Source: Vicugna pacos
Taxonomy: Eukaryota; Chordata; Mammalia; Artiodactyla; Camelidae
Assembly (NCBI RefSeq): GCF_048564905.1
Contig: NW_027328739.1
Coordinates: forward strand, 1,364,001-1,428,000
Length of the DNA: 64,000 nucleotides
Direction of reading: 5' to 3'
Shown here: piece by piece, positions 12,042-24,144 of the stretch
Layout: each line of letters opens with the position of its first letter
How positions within the stretch are numbered: the stretch's first letter is position 1
The notes under the pieces: model-generated
Told to the model about the DNA's origin: nothing
Seen by the model: the letters and a program-made list of their open reading frames with translations, nothing else
Databases searched by the model: none
Translations under genes and position numbers: made by a program

Positions 12042-12512
12042 GTATTAAGAAATTTTAGTTACCACTTAGTAGCTTATATATAAAATTTTATTTTGTACAT
12101 CAATCTATGGTAATATATATGTAAAACTAGATTTTGAAGACTGTACAAAACTATTAAAACTAAAATACTTTATTTTTCAAAAAAATGAGGACAGTGTCTT
12201 ATGTAGTCAAGATTATGGGAAATTTGCTTACAACTATGAATCTTACCACAAATTTAAATAAAGTTAATAAAACTGCTTTTAAAAAATGGCATTCACCGTT
12301 ACTGCAAATGCTAACTTCATAAATTTGATGACTATACTATTTAAATGGTATTTTCCAAATAAGAAACTTCAAAATATTGTCAGCAATGTTCATATTTTGA
12401 TGATAATATCTTTGCATAGTAAACGTGAATTCTGAGGTTTTATAGGTTAGGCTTATTGTAGCCTTGTATTTCGGTTTAAAATATTACTAAAATCTTTCTC
12501 CTTTGGTTGTAG

Positions 12513-13196
12513 CAGCAGTTCTATCATAATCCAAATTTTAAACTAGGCTGTCCCCTGATTTCAGTGAGAATAAAAGGAATAGTTGGGATTAAAAATGCCT
12601 CTCTGGTGGCTTCATTGGCTGAAGATTTCAAAAAGAAGCACTTAAAGCATGGGGACACTCATAGTTCAGATTTTGTGGCTGACAATAGAGGATAAAGTGC
12701 ATTTTTACCTTCTGCAAATTTAAACATGCTTCTAATAAGAAAGCCCTCTACTAGCCACATAAATGGTGATACGAATACCCTGATCAGAGGTGATTTTTCT
12801 CCTCTATGATCAATGTCATTTAGACATCCAGAACAAATTGTAATGGATCAACGTGCTATTTTAAATCAGTTGACCATTATCCACGGGCACTCTCAAAGCA
12901 GCTACAATGAAGCAAATGGCCGTGTTGTGAACTTCATTACAACTAAAACTTCTACTTCTCAGTACAGCATCTTATCTCCCATACAGTGCAATTATTTTGG
13001 ACTGATGGAGGAACCTCCTACTTTTCCAAATGGATATCACAAAATATCTGCCAGTGAAGGTCGTTTTTCTAAACTTCAACCAGTTAGAAACCCACGGATT
13101 CCAGTGCCAGAGCTAGCCAATACATCAGCTACTTCTCTTTCAAGGCCAAATCATCAGCCATCTTCAGCTTATGAACGTCATCCTAATTACAACTGA
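12513..13196 (+). CDS. HSFY: HSFY copy A exon 2 (C-terminal half, two in-frame stops)
   Basis: Acceptor tract ctttctcctttggttgtag, with AG at 12511-12512. The first codons, QQFYHNPNFKLGCP, align with the start of human exon 2. The frame stays in register to the family end (HPNYN, stop 13194-13196), broken by TAA at 12693-12695 and TGA at 12807-12809. After the second stop there are 128 open codons with family features: MDQRAILNQLTIIHGHSQSS, VVNFITT, then SATSLSR. In unit B both stop positions read as sense codons (GAA and TCA), matching human E and S, so these stops arose in copy A. Confidence 0.88.
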
Positions 13197-13289
13197 TCTA
13201 CCAGAGGACTACCAGATTATGCAGGATAACAAAGATTAAAATTGATGTTGTTAAATGTCGACAAATATCTGCAATATTCTTATTTGAAC

Positions 13290-13295
13290 AATAAA
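13290..13295 (+). terminator. HSFY copy A polyadenylation signal
   Basis: Canonical AATAAA about 95 bp after the HSFY terminal stop, followed by a T-rich stretch (ttttccttttattttttaag). Conserved in unit B at 47456-47461. Confidence 0.65.
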
Positions 13296-16200
13296 CATAG
13301 ATGTGCACCTGTATTTTCCTTTTATTTTTTAAGTAGACTTAAGTGTTAAATGGGAGATTAAGTTACCATTTAAAGAAAAAAGAGATATTTGATTGATATG
13401 ATCATTTGATGGAAGAATATGGGAGTAAATTTAAATAATTTCTTGTACGGAAGAAGAGAAAAATGGAAGAATTTGGGAAAAGACTAAAACATGGAGAGAG
13501 GGAAAAGTACTAAGTGGTTTCTGGTTCATCCTGGAAAGTATCAAAAGTGATAAGTTAGGATATGTTGGAACAGGAGATCAATGCCGGAAACGGCCCAGGG
13601 ATCCTGGTCTTGATTATGTCATCCCTGGAATCATAAAGGTCACATGATATAGTCCCAGATGGCACATTCATCATGTGGTAGAATTTAAGAAGCAATTTTA
13701 TCTATGGTGTTCTTTGTGCTGTTCTCAAAGCATTCCAATTGGTGCTTTCATTTCCTGCCCTCAAGTGTCTACACTATATCTTCTAGTCAATACTTTATGT
13801 TACTTTTATGTTCCAGCCAAATACAAGCTAAAGTCCTCAGGGTGGCACTATATGCCTTTCTAAATCTAACCCCAGAAACTCAACTTAGTTTTGTTATTTC
13901 TTTAAAAATCTGGCATCTGACTACCTTGGCATATCTTAATGTTTCACTGTATCTGGAGATATATCCAGGCAAATGCTTGTCAACTATGTTAGCTGCAACC
14001 TCACCACTTTTGCTTCAGCTCATCATTGGGCTTAGGGTGTTCTCATTTTACCTAGTTAGACTTTCCCAGTCTCAGCACAGAAGCCACCTCCTCCAGATGT
14101 TTTCTGTCTATCCCCCCTTCCTTGTCTAACTTGGATACCGGCACAGAAAGAACAGCACATGCCACAGAATGCATTTAATTTTTTAGTGAATGAAAAATAC
14201 ATGTTGACTTTAAGCAAAATCTACTTTCCTGAAACAACAAAACTCTCATGGTTTTCAAACTATTTCGTTATGGTCTTTACTCTTCACCACAAACTAGCTC
14301 TTTTCATAGCCCAAGGACTAGTCTCTCAAGACAGTAAGTGGATGTAGGTACAGGAGACAAAGTATTATTTTCTTCTTAATTCATACCTCCAGTAGCCAAA
14401 AGCACTAAATTCCCATTTGCTGCATTTTTTCCTGTCTCTTCATCACCCACCCACCCCAAAATTGCTGATTCTCTTCTCCATATGAATAACTATACTGACT
14501 TCTAATAAATTTACTTCTTAGAATCAGAGCTTTGTCCAGAAGAGACAGTGCCATTGCAAACATTTAATGTAGGTTTATACACCCCACATAAATTGTGCCC
14601 CTTCTAACCTTCAGACAGTAAGTATCTAAGTGGTACTTGACGGTTGGTTGGGGTGGTCATATTCAGTTACCAAATTGCAATCTAAAATGTGTGGACTCAA
14701 AGGAGGTGAGAGTGGTGGAATTAAAAATTTGTCCAACTGCAAGAATACCAAATTTCTGCAGATATTAAGAAATATAAAATATTCACGGAAGACTTTGTCT
14801 ATTTCCCATTAAATTAAAATAAAAGTGAAGCATTTTCAGATTGTGAAATGCTGGAAAACTTTTAGGCAAGGTCAGGGAGCCTAAGGCTTCTGCTCACAAT
14901 CATGCAGAAAGTGTCATCTGATAAGACTGAAATGGCAAGTTTGAGTCCTGAAAATGTGTCACCAGTTGTGAAGAAAGCCTCTGATAACCTGGAGAAAGGG
15001 CAAATGAGCCAGGGTATGTTCTAGCAACATGCAACCATTATGACCTTTACCAAGAGAATAAAAAGGCCCACTTGCAGCAGGAGAACTGTGTCTGCACAGC
15101 ACCTGTTGTTCCTACAACAGAAACATCAAGCTTTTAAATTTGTCAGCTCAGCTCAGATGGTGGCTATGTTGTTTTTTGCATTAGCAGTCTGGGCTTCAGA
15201 TGGGCTTGTTCGGCAGCTAGTTTCCAGCTCTCTTATCAGAGAGTGGGTCTTAGCGTGATCACCATAACAAGGATCTATACTGATAAGTCAAAACCTACAG
15301 TTTCCTTTCAAAATTAGAAATTCTAAAGAAGAATACTGTTTGTCCATCTGTAGTTTTCTACCTGGGAAAATCTAGACTATTGGCAAATGTACAAAATTTG
15401 GGTGGTGCTGTGAAAACTATTCTCTGCGCTTTGCCCACTGAATACTTCCCACTAATAACTACAAATCTGTCTACCATTTTGTGTGTGTGTGAAGATGGTT
15501 TGTTAAGAAATAACTAAGTTTTTCTTAGTTGAGTCATCAGTGAATTATTCCTCTGCATCTGGCAGAATCTCTGTGAATTAAGAGTTTCACTGAGCCACCA
15601 GGTTTTCTTCCGATCAGGGAGAGGTAGATTATATTTCTCCCAGTATACTAATTGTTAGCTGTTCATTGAATCCAGAGCTGATGCTAAGGTCAAGCCACTG
15701 AACCCTTGAATTGGACTGAGACATATATATTCTCCAGTTAACAGAGCCCAGCACAGACTGTCTTCTTTTTAATTTAAGCTTATGTCCAATTTTTTTTAAT
15801 TCTAATTGTTGACATAACTTATTTTGGTTTTGAACACCCCGTGACATATTTATAGAGACTGAACTACTGACTTATTCCAGTTCACTTAGAAATAGCAATA
15901 ACCTTTCTTTCGTTGGACTACCTGGATTAGAGTGACCGTAGTCATCATTTTGAAAGCAGTACTCAGTGCTAATAATGCAGAACCATTACACTTCTTTGCC
16001 CAGCAATTAAGCTAGAATGTTTGTTGTGGATCTCAGGGATTATCCTCACATCCCCTAATGCAACCATGAGAAAACACCACATTGTTATCCAAAATCAAGT
16101 TTTTGTCAGTATTGCATTCCTATTGCATAAAAGTTAAGAATTGTAGGAGTTCTGAGATTTTATCATACTGAGATTTTTAGCAACCTAGCATGTTCATTTT

Positions 16201-16519
16201 TTACCTATGCTGTCGGGGAGATGAGACCATAGGTCACAGACAGTGAAATTTATCACTCACAGCAAGAGCAGCCAGTTTTAAATTTATATCTATTCCCTAA
16301 TCTCAGATGAATACACAGAGTGAAATTTTGTCGCCTACAGAAGCAGTAGGCTGTTAACATGCAGAAAGATAAAGGTATGGTAAAACACTAATTTTATAAG
16401 TATCTTTATGTAAAATATTTTAGAATCACTTATTTATTATTATCTTTACCTAGGATAAGTATATCATGACTCAAGATTACTTGCTGCAAAAATAATCATG
16501 AGAAATTTCATGGGAAAAA
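13296..16519. other. HSFY 3' flank, low-repeat DNA
   Basis: No convincing gene. It holds open frames at 13704-14129, 14902-15024 and 15040-15258 that do not match a protein I know and are not clearly constrained between units. The stretch about 13900-14130 has a vague likeness to an ancient mammal-wide repeat ('gccacctcctccaga' type), too decayed to name. The block is collinear with about 47470-50710 in unit B. Confidence 0.55.
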
Positions 16520-17405
16520 TTACCATTGATTTTCCATTTTTCTTCCGCTTTTATTGAGATATAATTGTCATAAAACATTGTGTAAGTTTAGATGCACAGG
16601 ATATTGATTTGATTTACAAGTATCTTGAAATTAATATCAAGGCAACTTTAGGGAGAATTCATTATATCATTTAGATACAATATAAAAGAAATACTATTTG
16701 TCTTTTGGTCGTGATGAGAAACCTTATGGTCTACTCTCTAGCAACATTCATATAGAACATAAAGCAGTATTTATTGTAATTTTCATGTTACTACGGGGCA
16801 TCCCTAAAACACGTTTATTTTACGGCAGTAGATTTGTAGCTCTTGAGTGCATTAATCAATTCTCTTTCCCAAACCCTGCCTCTGTTAACTACAAATCTAA
16901 TTTTTTTCTTTAAGTATGTTTGTTTTTGAAATGTACTTTAATCTATAACACTGTGTTAGTTTCTCTTACACAACATATCCTTTTCTATTTTTAATATATT
17001 TCAAACTGATCACCAGAATATATCTAGTTATGATATTTTGCTATTTAAAGATATTTCATAGTCATTGACTATTCCCCATACAGTACATTTCTTGCCCCTG
17101 ATTCATTTAATTTGCAACTGGAAAGTTTTCTCTCTTCATTTTCCTCAGCTTTATCTTTTCCTCACCCCATTTCCCTCCTTCTTGTGAACAACCTGTTTCT
17201 TTCTATATCTATAACTCCTTTTCTGTGTTGTTATATTCATTTGTTTAAAATTACAAATATGAGTAAAATCATTCAGCATTTGTCATTTACTTTCTGAGAT
17301 ATTTCACTTAGCATATTACCCTCTTTGTCTACCCATTTGTTGCAAATGACAAGAACTTATTCTTTTTATACCTGAGTAATAACCCATTGTAATTTTATGT
17401 GTGTT

Positions 17406-17467
<62 letters not shown>

Positions 17468-19984
17468 CACACACACAGGGCATATATATACAGTGTGTGT
17501 GTATATATATAAATATAGACAAATCTGTAGTTAATATTTGTAGATATATATACTATAAACACACATCTTCTTTATCCATCATCTATTGATGAGCAATTAA
17601 TTTGCTTCTATATCCTTTCTATTGTGAATTTTGCTGCAGTGAGTATAGGGTTGAAATTATATTTACTAATTAGTGTTTTTATTTTCTTGAAATAAGTACC
17701 CAGGTATAGAAATGTTGGATTATATTTCATTTTTAATTTTTACATAAAACTCCATGTGGTTTTCCACAGTGGCAGCACACATTTACATTCACTCCAGCAG
17801 TGCATCAGGGTTGTTTGTCATACATCCTCACCAACACTTATGTTTGTTATCTTTTTGATAATAGTCATCTGACAGGAGTGATATAAACTCTCATTGTGTT
17901 TTGGTCGTGCATTTTTCTGATGGTTAGTGATTTTGATCGGTTTCATGTGCCTGTTGGTAACATTTCCCCCACTATATATTCATTTTTTTGTAAAGGGCCA
18001 AATGACAATAACTGTCTGATTTCATTTTCAGGCATTCTTTGTGTTCCATTATTCTGTTTGTTCTGTGCCACTACCATATTTTCTTTCTTACTGTAGATTT
18101 GTATTATAGTTCAAAATCAGGGACAGTGATAATTTCTATTTGTTCTTTCTCACAGTTGTTTGTGTTTTTAGTTTGTTTGTATTCTTTTCTTCCTTTTTTT
18201 AGTGATTTCAACTCATTTGTGTTTACATGTAAATTTTAGAATTATTTTTTGCAAGTGTCTGAAAATGCCCTTGGTATTTCGATAGGCACTGAATTTAATT
18301 TGTGTATATTCTTGGCTAGTACTGTCATTAAAACAATATTTTTTCCTCATCTATGAACACAGAATATCCTTTCATGTGTTTGCATTATCTTCAATTTCTG
18401 TTATAAATATTTTATAAGTGTTCTGAGTACAGGTCTTTTACCTCCTTGGCTGGAAAAATTTTTGATTTTTCTTTGGTATTGCAAGTGTAAATGAGGCAGT
18501 TCCCTCACTTTCTCTATCTGTTAGCTTGTTCTTAGTGTGTAGAAATGCAAGATTTCTGTATGCTAATTTTACATTCTGAAATTTTACCAAATGCATTGAT
18601 AAGCCCTAGTAGTTTTGTGGCATCATTTTTAGGATTTCTGTTTAATGTATGTCATCTGCAAACAGATTCTTTTACTCCTTTTCTGAAATAGCTATATTTT
18701 ATTTACTTTTATTTTGGAAAGCTATGGCTAGAATTTCCAATACTATACTGAATGAAAGAAGTAAGAATGAGCATTCTTGTCTTCTTCCAGCTCTTATTGG
18801 AGAGGATTTCAGCTTTTAATCAGTGAGTGTCATGTTAGCTGAGTTTTTGTCATTTATGACCATAACTGTGTTGAGGTATGTTTCCTCATGCCCACTTTGA
18901 GGAGAAATATATTCATAAATAGATACTGAATTTCTCAAAATATTTTATGACTCTATTGAGGTGTCTATATAATTTTTATTCTTCAATTTGTTAGTGTGGT
19001 GTATCTGATTAATTTGTGGATATTGAATCACTTTTGTAACCATGGAATAAAATGGACTTAACCAAAATGTATAACCCTCTTACTGTACTGTTTGATTTGC
19101 TAATATTTTAGTGATGATTTTCACATCTATGCTTATCATTACTATTTAACCTGTAATTTTTTGACGTATTTGTTCCAGTTTTAGTTGTAGTGTGATACAG
19201 AAATGTGGGGTAGGAAGCCTCCCTTCCTCTCAAAATTTTTGTAATTCTTTGAGAAGTATAGGTGATAATTCTTCTCTAAATGTTTGCAGAAATCACCTGT
19301 GAAGCTGTCAAGGCCTGGAGTTTTGTTTCTTGGGAGATTTTGTTTAATTACATATTCGATTTCATAAGTGATAATCTGTTCATATTTTCTTACTCGTGCC
19401 ATTCTGGAGATTAGTTCTTTCTAAGAAATTGTCCATTTCTCCTAGGGTTTTCATTTTATTGGCATATAATTTGTTGTATCTTCTTATTATGCTCTGTATT
19501 TCTATGATATAAGTTGTAACTTCTCATTTATTTCTCAGTTTATTAATCTGTACTCTCTTTTTTGCTCATGTATCTGGTTAAAATCTAACAACTTTATTTA
19601 TCTTTCAAAAGCCATTATTTAATTTGATTAAATGTTTCTATATTTAATCTTTATTTTATTTAATTATGTCCTGTCCTTTCACCTGTCTTCCCTTTACTAA
19701 CAAGTTTGTTTTAAATTTTGGTACAACTTTTGTTTGTAAGAATATTTTATAAGATTGAGATGTTTTTTATTTGTATAAGAGGGATTATTTTGCTATAAAC
19801 ATCCCTATTAATACTGTTTTTGTTATACACCATGGATTTTGTTTCTGTTGTCATTTGTCTTTATATATTTTTTCTTTGATTTATACAGCAATCCATTTTT
19901 TGCTAATATTTTATGATATATCTTCCATACTTTAGTTTTTTTCTCAGGTTTTTCCCTTTAGTAAATTTCTATTCTCACAGAATC
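16520..19984 (-). mobile_element. Older L1 LINE, 3' UTR and ORF2 (-)
   Basis: The left end is an antisense L1 3' UTR of the old mammalian type ('ttttattgagatataattg', 'gatgagaaac', 'ggtctactctctagcaac'). Antisense ORF2 follows up to about 19980; the frame 19402-19181 on - includes NLPRNKTPGLDSFTGDFC, which is L1 reverse transcriptase. It contains a (TA)n tract. Its 5'-truncated end abuts a + L1, so the two lie head to head. Confidence 0.8.
17411..17466. repeat. (AT)n microsatellite, expanded in unit A
   Basis: About 26-28 uninterrupted AT dinucleotides followed by (CA)n-like bases to 17477. At the homologous site in unit B (51599-51655) only short interrupted AT runs occur, so the expansion came after the duplication. 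Confidence 0.92.
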
Positions 19985-21545
19985 CATAAGTTTCTTCACA
20001 AAACAAAGAGAAAATAATAAAATTTATACATACATCTGAAACACCCAAATTTTCTAAAATTATTTATAAAATGAACAAAGATGTGGTTATTACCCTCCCT
20101 GATTTTATAACATACTACAAAGCTACAGTAATCAATACATTAAAATATGGCACTTAAAGAAACACATAGATCAATGGAACAAAATAAAGAGTCCAAAAAT
20201 TAACCCACACACATATGGTCAATTAGTCTACAATGAAGGATGCAAGTGTACAAAATGGAAAAAAAGCAGTCTCTTCAACAAGTAGTTCTGAGAAATCTTG
20301 ACAGTATATGAAAAAGAAGATGGAAGAGCACTTCCTTCCATAGTATACAAAATGAGATAATAATGGATTAATTTCCTAAATGTAAAGCCCAAAACTATAG
20401 AATTTCTGACCAAGAACAGGAGCAGAACTGACTTTGAGATAAATCATAGCAATGTGTATTTTTGTTCTGTCTCCAAATTAAAAAAAATTAAAACTAACAA
20501 TTACAATTTTTAGTTTACTGAGGAAAAAATAGATGAACTATGTTATTTAGGGAATTTACTTCTTGTATAAATGTGAAGTGCAAAACCTTTTGCAGTGCAA
20601 AGGAAACTTTCAGCAAGACATATGATAAAAGACAGAATAGAAGGAAAAATTTCAGATAATGAGAACAACAAGATGTCAATATCCATAATATATGTATAGC
20701 ATATTAGTCTCACTATTTAACAAAGACCCCAACTTGAAAACAGTTGAAGAATCTTCATGGAAACTTTTCAAAAATAGACATGTGGATGATTTTCATGCAC
20801 ATAAAATTATACATAACGTTGCTATTCATCAGGAAAACATAAATCAAAACCAGTATGAAATATAATCTCACAGCAACCAAAATGTCTATTAACAAATAGT
20901 CTACCAATGACAAAAATTAATAAGAATTTGATAAGAGGGAAACCAGGTACACTGTTGGTGGAAATATAAATTGATGTATCCACTAGTATAAAAGTGTGGA
21001 CAGTGCTCAGAATACTAGAAATAGAATCATTATATGTTGCAGCAATTCCTGTTTTTGGTATAAATCTGAAAAAAATGAAAACATTAACTTAAATTATATA
21101 TTACCCCCAAAGTTCTTAACATCATCATTTATAGTAGCCAAGGAGAGAAGCACAAATCAACTGCACATCAACAGATGATTGGCTGAAGTAAATGTTAGAT
21201 ATAGATAACATAATATATACTTAGTCATTGTAAATTAAAAAATAAAATTCCGCCATTTGGAACAATGTGAATGGACCCAGAGAGTGTTGCACATAGGAAA
21301 ATAAGTCATACAGAGAAAAACAATCTACGTTGTCACTTAAATGAGGAAAATAAATATATAAGAGAAATAATCATAAAAAACAGAAACAGAACCACATATA
21401 TATGTGTAGTGTACCAAGTAGTGGTTTCCTGTGTAGAAAGGGAAAAAAGATGGAGAAGACAGAAACGTGCAAGCTACTAGTAATAAATTAGAGAAACAAC
21501 AAGGCTATATTTAGAGCACAGAGAAATATTTTAATAATTTCATTG
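19985..21545 (+). mobile_element. Older L1 LINE, ORF2 C-terminus to 3' UTR (+)
   Basis: Sense ORF2 wording: 'cctgattttataacatacta', 'agctacagtaatcaat', 'agatcaatggaacaaaata', then the late ORF2 region with 'tgttggtggaaatataaatt', and a 3' UTR-like end near 21500. It overlaps in content with the - L1 on its left, so the two are separate insertions or an inversion product, not one broken element. Matches 54131-55690. Confidence 0.78.
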
Positions 21546-22690
21546 ATTTTAAAGGGATTATATGGATATATTTTAGTAAAATGTGCATGAGGTGGGAAAA
21601 ATATTGAAGAAAATAACCCAGGAAAATCAAATTATTTTACAGTACTATGACATTAAGGGAGGTGATTTGTTCGCTTTCTTTTGTGTTCTTATAATGTCCT
21701 TAGTAGAATTTAAGCTTTTAATTGAAAAAGTATATACTTTTAAAAATGACATGTTTAAACTATTTTTGTCTTTCCCCTTACATCTACAGTCATTAAAACA
21801 TTCAAATCTCAATAAAAAAATACAACACAAAACAATACTACAGAACGCATGTGAAAAGGTGAAGTTTGGTGTAATAAAACACTCAAAGAGGCTGAACTGA
21901 GGGAAGAGCAGATTTGGTGTCTGCAACCAAGGCCCCAATGACTAAGATATCTGAGTCCACAAGTTCAGAGAACCCAGTAGAAACAGGGTCTCAGTGGTTC
22001 ACACAGCTTCAGCCTCCAACTGCACCAGTACTCATGGTCAAAGGTAACTAGGAGGGAGCCACAATGGAGACAGAAATTCCATCTTTCAGACCCTCAGACA
22101 TTCATGACACTGTCCCTACTCCCCATTCACAGTGGTGGAGACAAGTTACATTGCAAAACTGGACATGGCAAAGACACTTGCCCGATTCCAAATACCAACC
22201 TGTCTTTACACCTTTCCTCATTGTGCTCACTGATTCTCAAGGGATATCAAATGAAAGGAAGGTTTCGCCTCCCAGTGACAACAGTGGCATTAACTACCAG
22301 AGAAGTGTAAGAAGTGACAATGAAAGTACATCTTTTATCTAGACAGTAGTGACTGGAAAGTGCCATTTTGAAATATTGTCAGAGGTAGTTCAGGTAAGTA
22401 AAACCAAAAATTGTGCCATAATGCAAACTACCAAAAAACAAAAACACGGACTCCAACTCCAAATCTGTTCTTTAGTGTCATCAGAGCAATAATTTATCAA
22501 GATCATGACCAAGCACAGTTACATTTTAAGGCACACACACTCACTGAAAGACACACACATACAACGACACAGACACAGACAAACACGCAGATGCACCTGA
22601 ACACACACACACACACACACAATGTCAACCCTGCAGCAAACAAACTTAAAGTCATGGTATATTGCCACGTAACTAACACTCAATCTAAAT
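21546..22690. other. Unassigned low-repeat DNA
   Basis: About 1.1 kb that I cannot place in a repeat family. It is locally richer in GC around 21910-22300. Overlapping open frames (22064-22342, 22104-22310) are not preserved as a pair in unit B. Could be unique host DNA or the 5' UTR of an old L1, since an L1 ORF1 piece follows on the same strand. Confidence 0.45.
22531..22622 (+). repeat. (CA)n-rich microsatellite
   Basis: Interrupted ca and aca repeats ending in a pure (CA)10-11 run at about 22600-22621. Unit B has a shorter version at 56686-56768. Confidence 0.9.
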
Positions 22691-23450
22691 AGATGTCATA
22701 CAGAAACTCAATACACAAAACAAAACTCAGAAAGCAGTTTAGCGAGCTCAGGAATAAATGAAATGATGATAAGGTATACATTACCAAAGAGACTGAAACT
22801 ATAAAATAAACAAACATTATTGGAGGACCAGGAGAACTTAATAAATGAGATGAGGAACGCAACAGAAAGCAATGGAAGTAGACTGTCTTTGTGGAAGAGA
22901 GATTAGCAAACTCAGGAATACAAAACTAGAAATTATAGGAGAGGGCAGAGATACAAGATATTAAAAAGTGAGGAAATTCTACAATAGCCTTCAGACTTCC
23001 TCAAGAAGTGCACATTAGAGTGGAATCCTGGAGGGATAAGACATTTAGAAGGCAGCTGATAGTTTATTAAAAGAAGTGATAGTTGATAACTTCCCGAACC
23101 TGTGTAAGGAACTGATATACAAGTCCGTGAGCCAACAAAACACCAATAACTTTAAGACAAAGGGACCTCCTTCAAGATACGTCATATGAAAATTGGCAAG
23201 TCAATGACAGAGAAAAAATTTTAAAGGCAGCCAAAAAAATTATGATAATTTACAAAGGAACCCCCATTAGGATATCAGCACATTTCTGAGCTGAAAACAA
23301 AGGCCAAGATTAAATAAAATGACATTTTCAAACTAATGAAATAAGAAATCACTCACCCAATAATACTTACACAGTTATCATTTAGATATAAAGTGAAAAT
23401 AAAGACTTTATTAGAGAATCAAAACCTGAATGTGTTTAAAAAAAACAAAA
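22691..23450 (+). mobile_element. L1 ORF1-region fragment (+)
   Basis: Sense wording of L1 ORF1: 'gaacttaataaatgagatga', then the coiled-coil/RRM region ('gaaattataggagag'), then 'ttaaaggcagccaaaaaaat' and 'ggaacccccattagg' leading to 'atatcagcaca'. All frames are broken. Matches 56801-57560. Confidence 0.7.
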
Positions 23451-23780
23451 CGGATACACCTTATAAGAGGGGTACAAAAGAAGTCTACTAAGAAATATAA
23501 AATAGCAAAAATATGCAAAACATTTACCAAAATGCTAAGGAGAGACCATGAGAAACTTGCAACTGTTTCTTTGGTTATGTTTTTAAATGCTACTATACTA
23601 TATGGATTAAAGAGAGAAAAATACGAAATCAGTTGAAATAAATATTGATATTTCAAACTGGTAACATGTTTACAACAGTAAAAGAAATAATTTGAAACAG
23701 TAATCATAAATGATAAAGAGTAACAATAAAACAATATTAAAGGAAGATGCTATCAGCAGATATATGACTAAATTATACAT
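23451..23780. other. Unassigned, possibly L1 ORF1-ORF2 spacer
   Basis: Follows the ORF1 fragment without a clear break and is conserved between units (57561-57920). A 68-codon + frame (23430-23636) is also open in unit B, but its content is lysine-rich A-rich sequence and I do not regard it as a gene. Confidence 0.4.
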
Positions 23781-24112
23781 GAGATGTTTTATATTTAATT
23801 GAAGTATAGTAGATGTAATATATTGTGTAGTTTCAGATGTACAGCATAGTGATTCCAACTTCTTTGATTATATTGCATTATGAATTATTACAATAATTGT
23901 AACATAAAATTATTTAAAGTATTGTGTATAATTTCATGACCTATACAGATTACCCTTGTTGCTTCTCTCCTTTATGTATACTACTTTGTATCTCTCAATG
24001 TTCTACTATTAAATTCTCTTTCCCTTCCCCTTTGGTAAACATAAAGTTTTCCGCATATCTTTGAGTCTGCTTAAGTTTTGTCTACCTAATCTCTTTATCT
24101 CTCCATCATGTC

Positions 24113-24144
<32 letters not shown>

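Larger units (their letters stand above)
11529..13196 (+). pseudogene. HSFY: HSFY copy A: heat-shock-factor-like Y-linked gene, exon 2 interrupted
   Basis: Two-exon gene: exon 1 11529-12041, intron 12042-12512 (GT..AG), exon 2 12513-13196. The translation follows human HSFY1 from memory: it starts MAHVS, has the HSF DNA-binding domain with VRQLNLYGFSKV, continues FYHNPNFK after the intron, and ends HPNYN. The combined length would be about 398 codons against 401 in human. The DNA-binding domain is intact, but exon 2 has two in-frame stops (TAA 12693-12695 and TGA 12807-12809) with no frameshift. The expected spliced product is therefore about 231 residues, with the DNA-binding domain and none of the C-terminal half. 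HSFY proteins are testis-expressed nuclear factors; whether this copy is transcribed is unknown. It could be a recently decayed pseudogene or a source of a short factor. Confidence 0.92.

Noticed and set aside
13704-14129. 141-codon open frame in the HSFY 3' flank
   Set aside because: Only part is open in unit B (48093-48353). The content is hydrophobic and pyrimidine-rich without motifs, and it may be an ancient repeat.
14902-15024. A 40-codon open frame beside HSFY, open at the same length in unit B (49080-49202), with splice-like edges
   Set aside because: By hand count about 15 of 18 differences between the copies are amino-acid changing and only about 3 are silent, so there is no sign of protein constraint. 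I also know no matching protein.
15040-15258. A 72-codon frame with a hydrophobic stretch (MVAMLFFALAVWASDGLV), partly open in unit B at 49249-49434
   Set aside because: The N-terminal half is out of frame between units and no family was recognised. Shared openness is expected for recent duplicates.
17316-17589. Frames with long YIYIYI runs on both strands
   Set aside because: They are translations of the (AT)n microsatellite.
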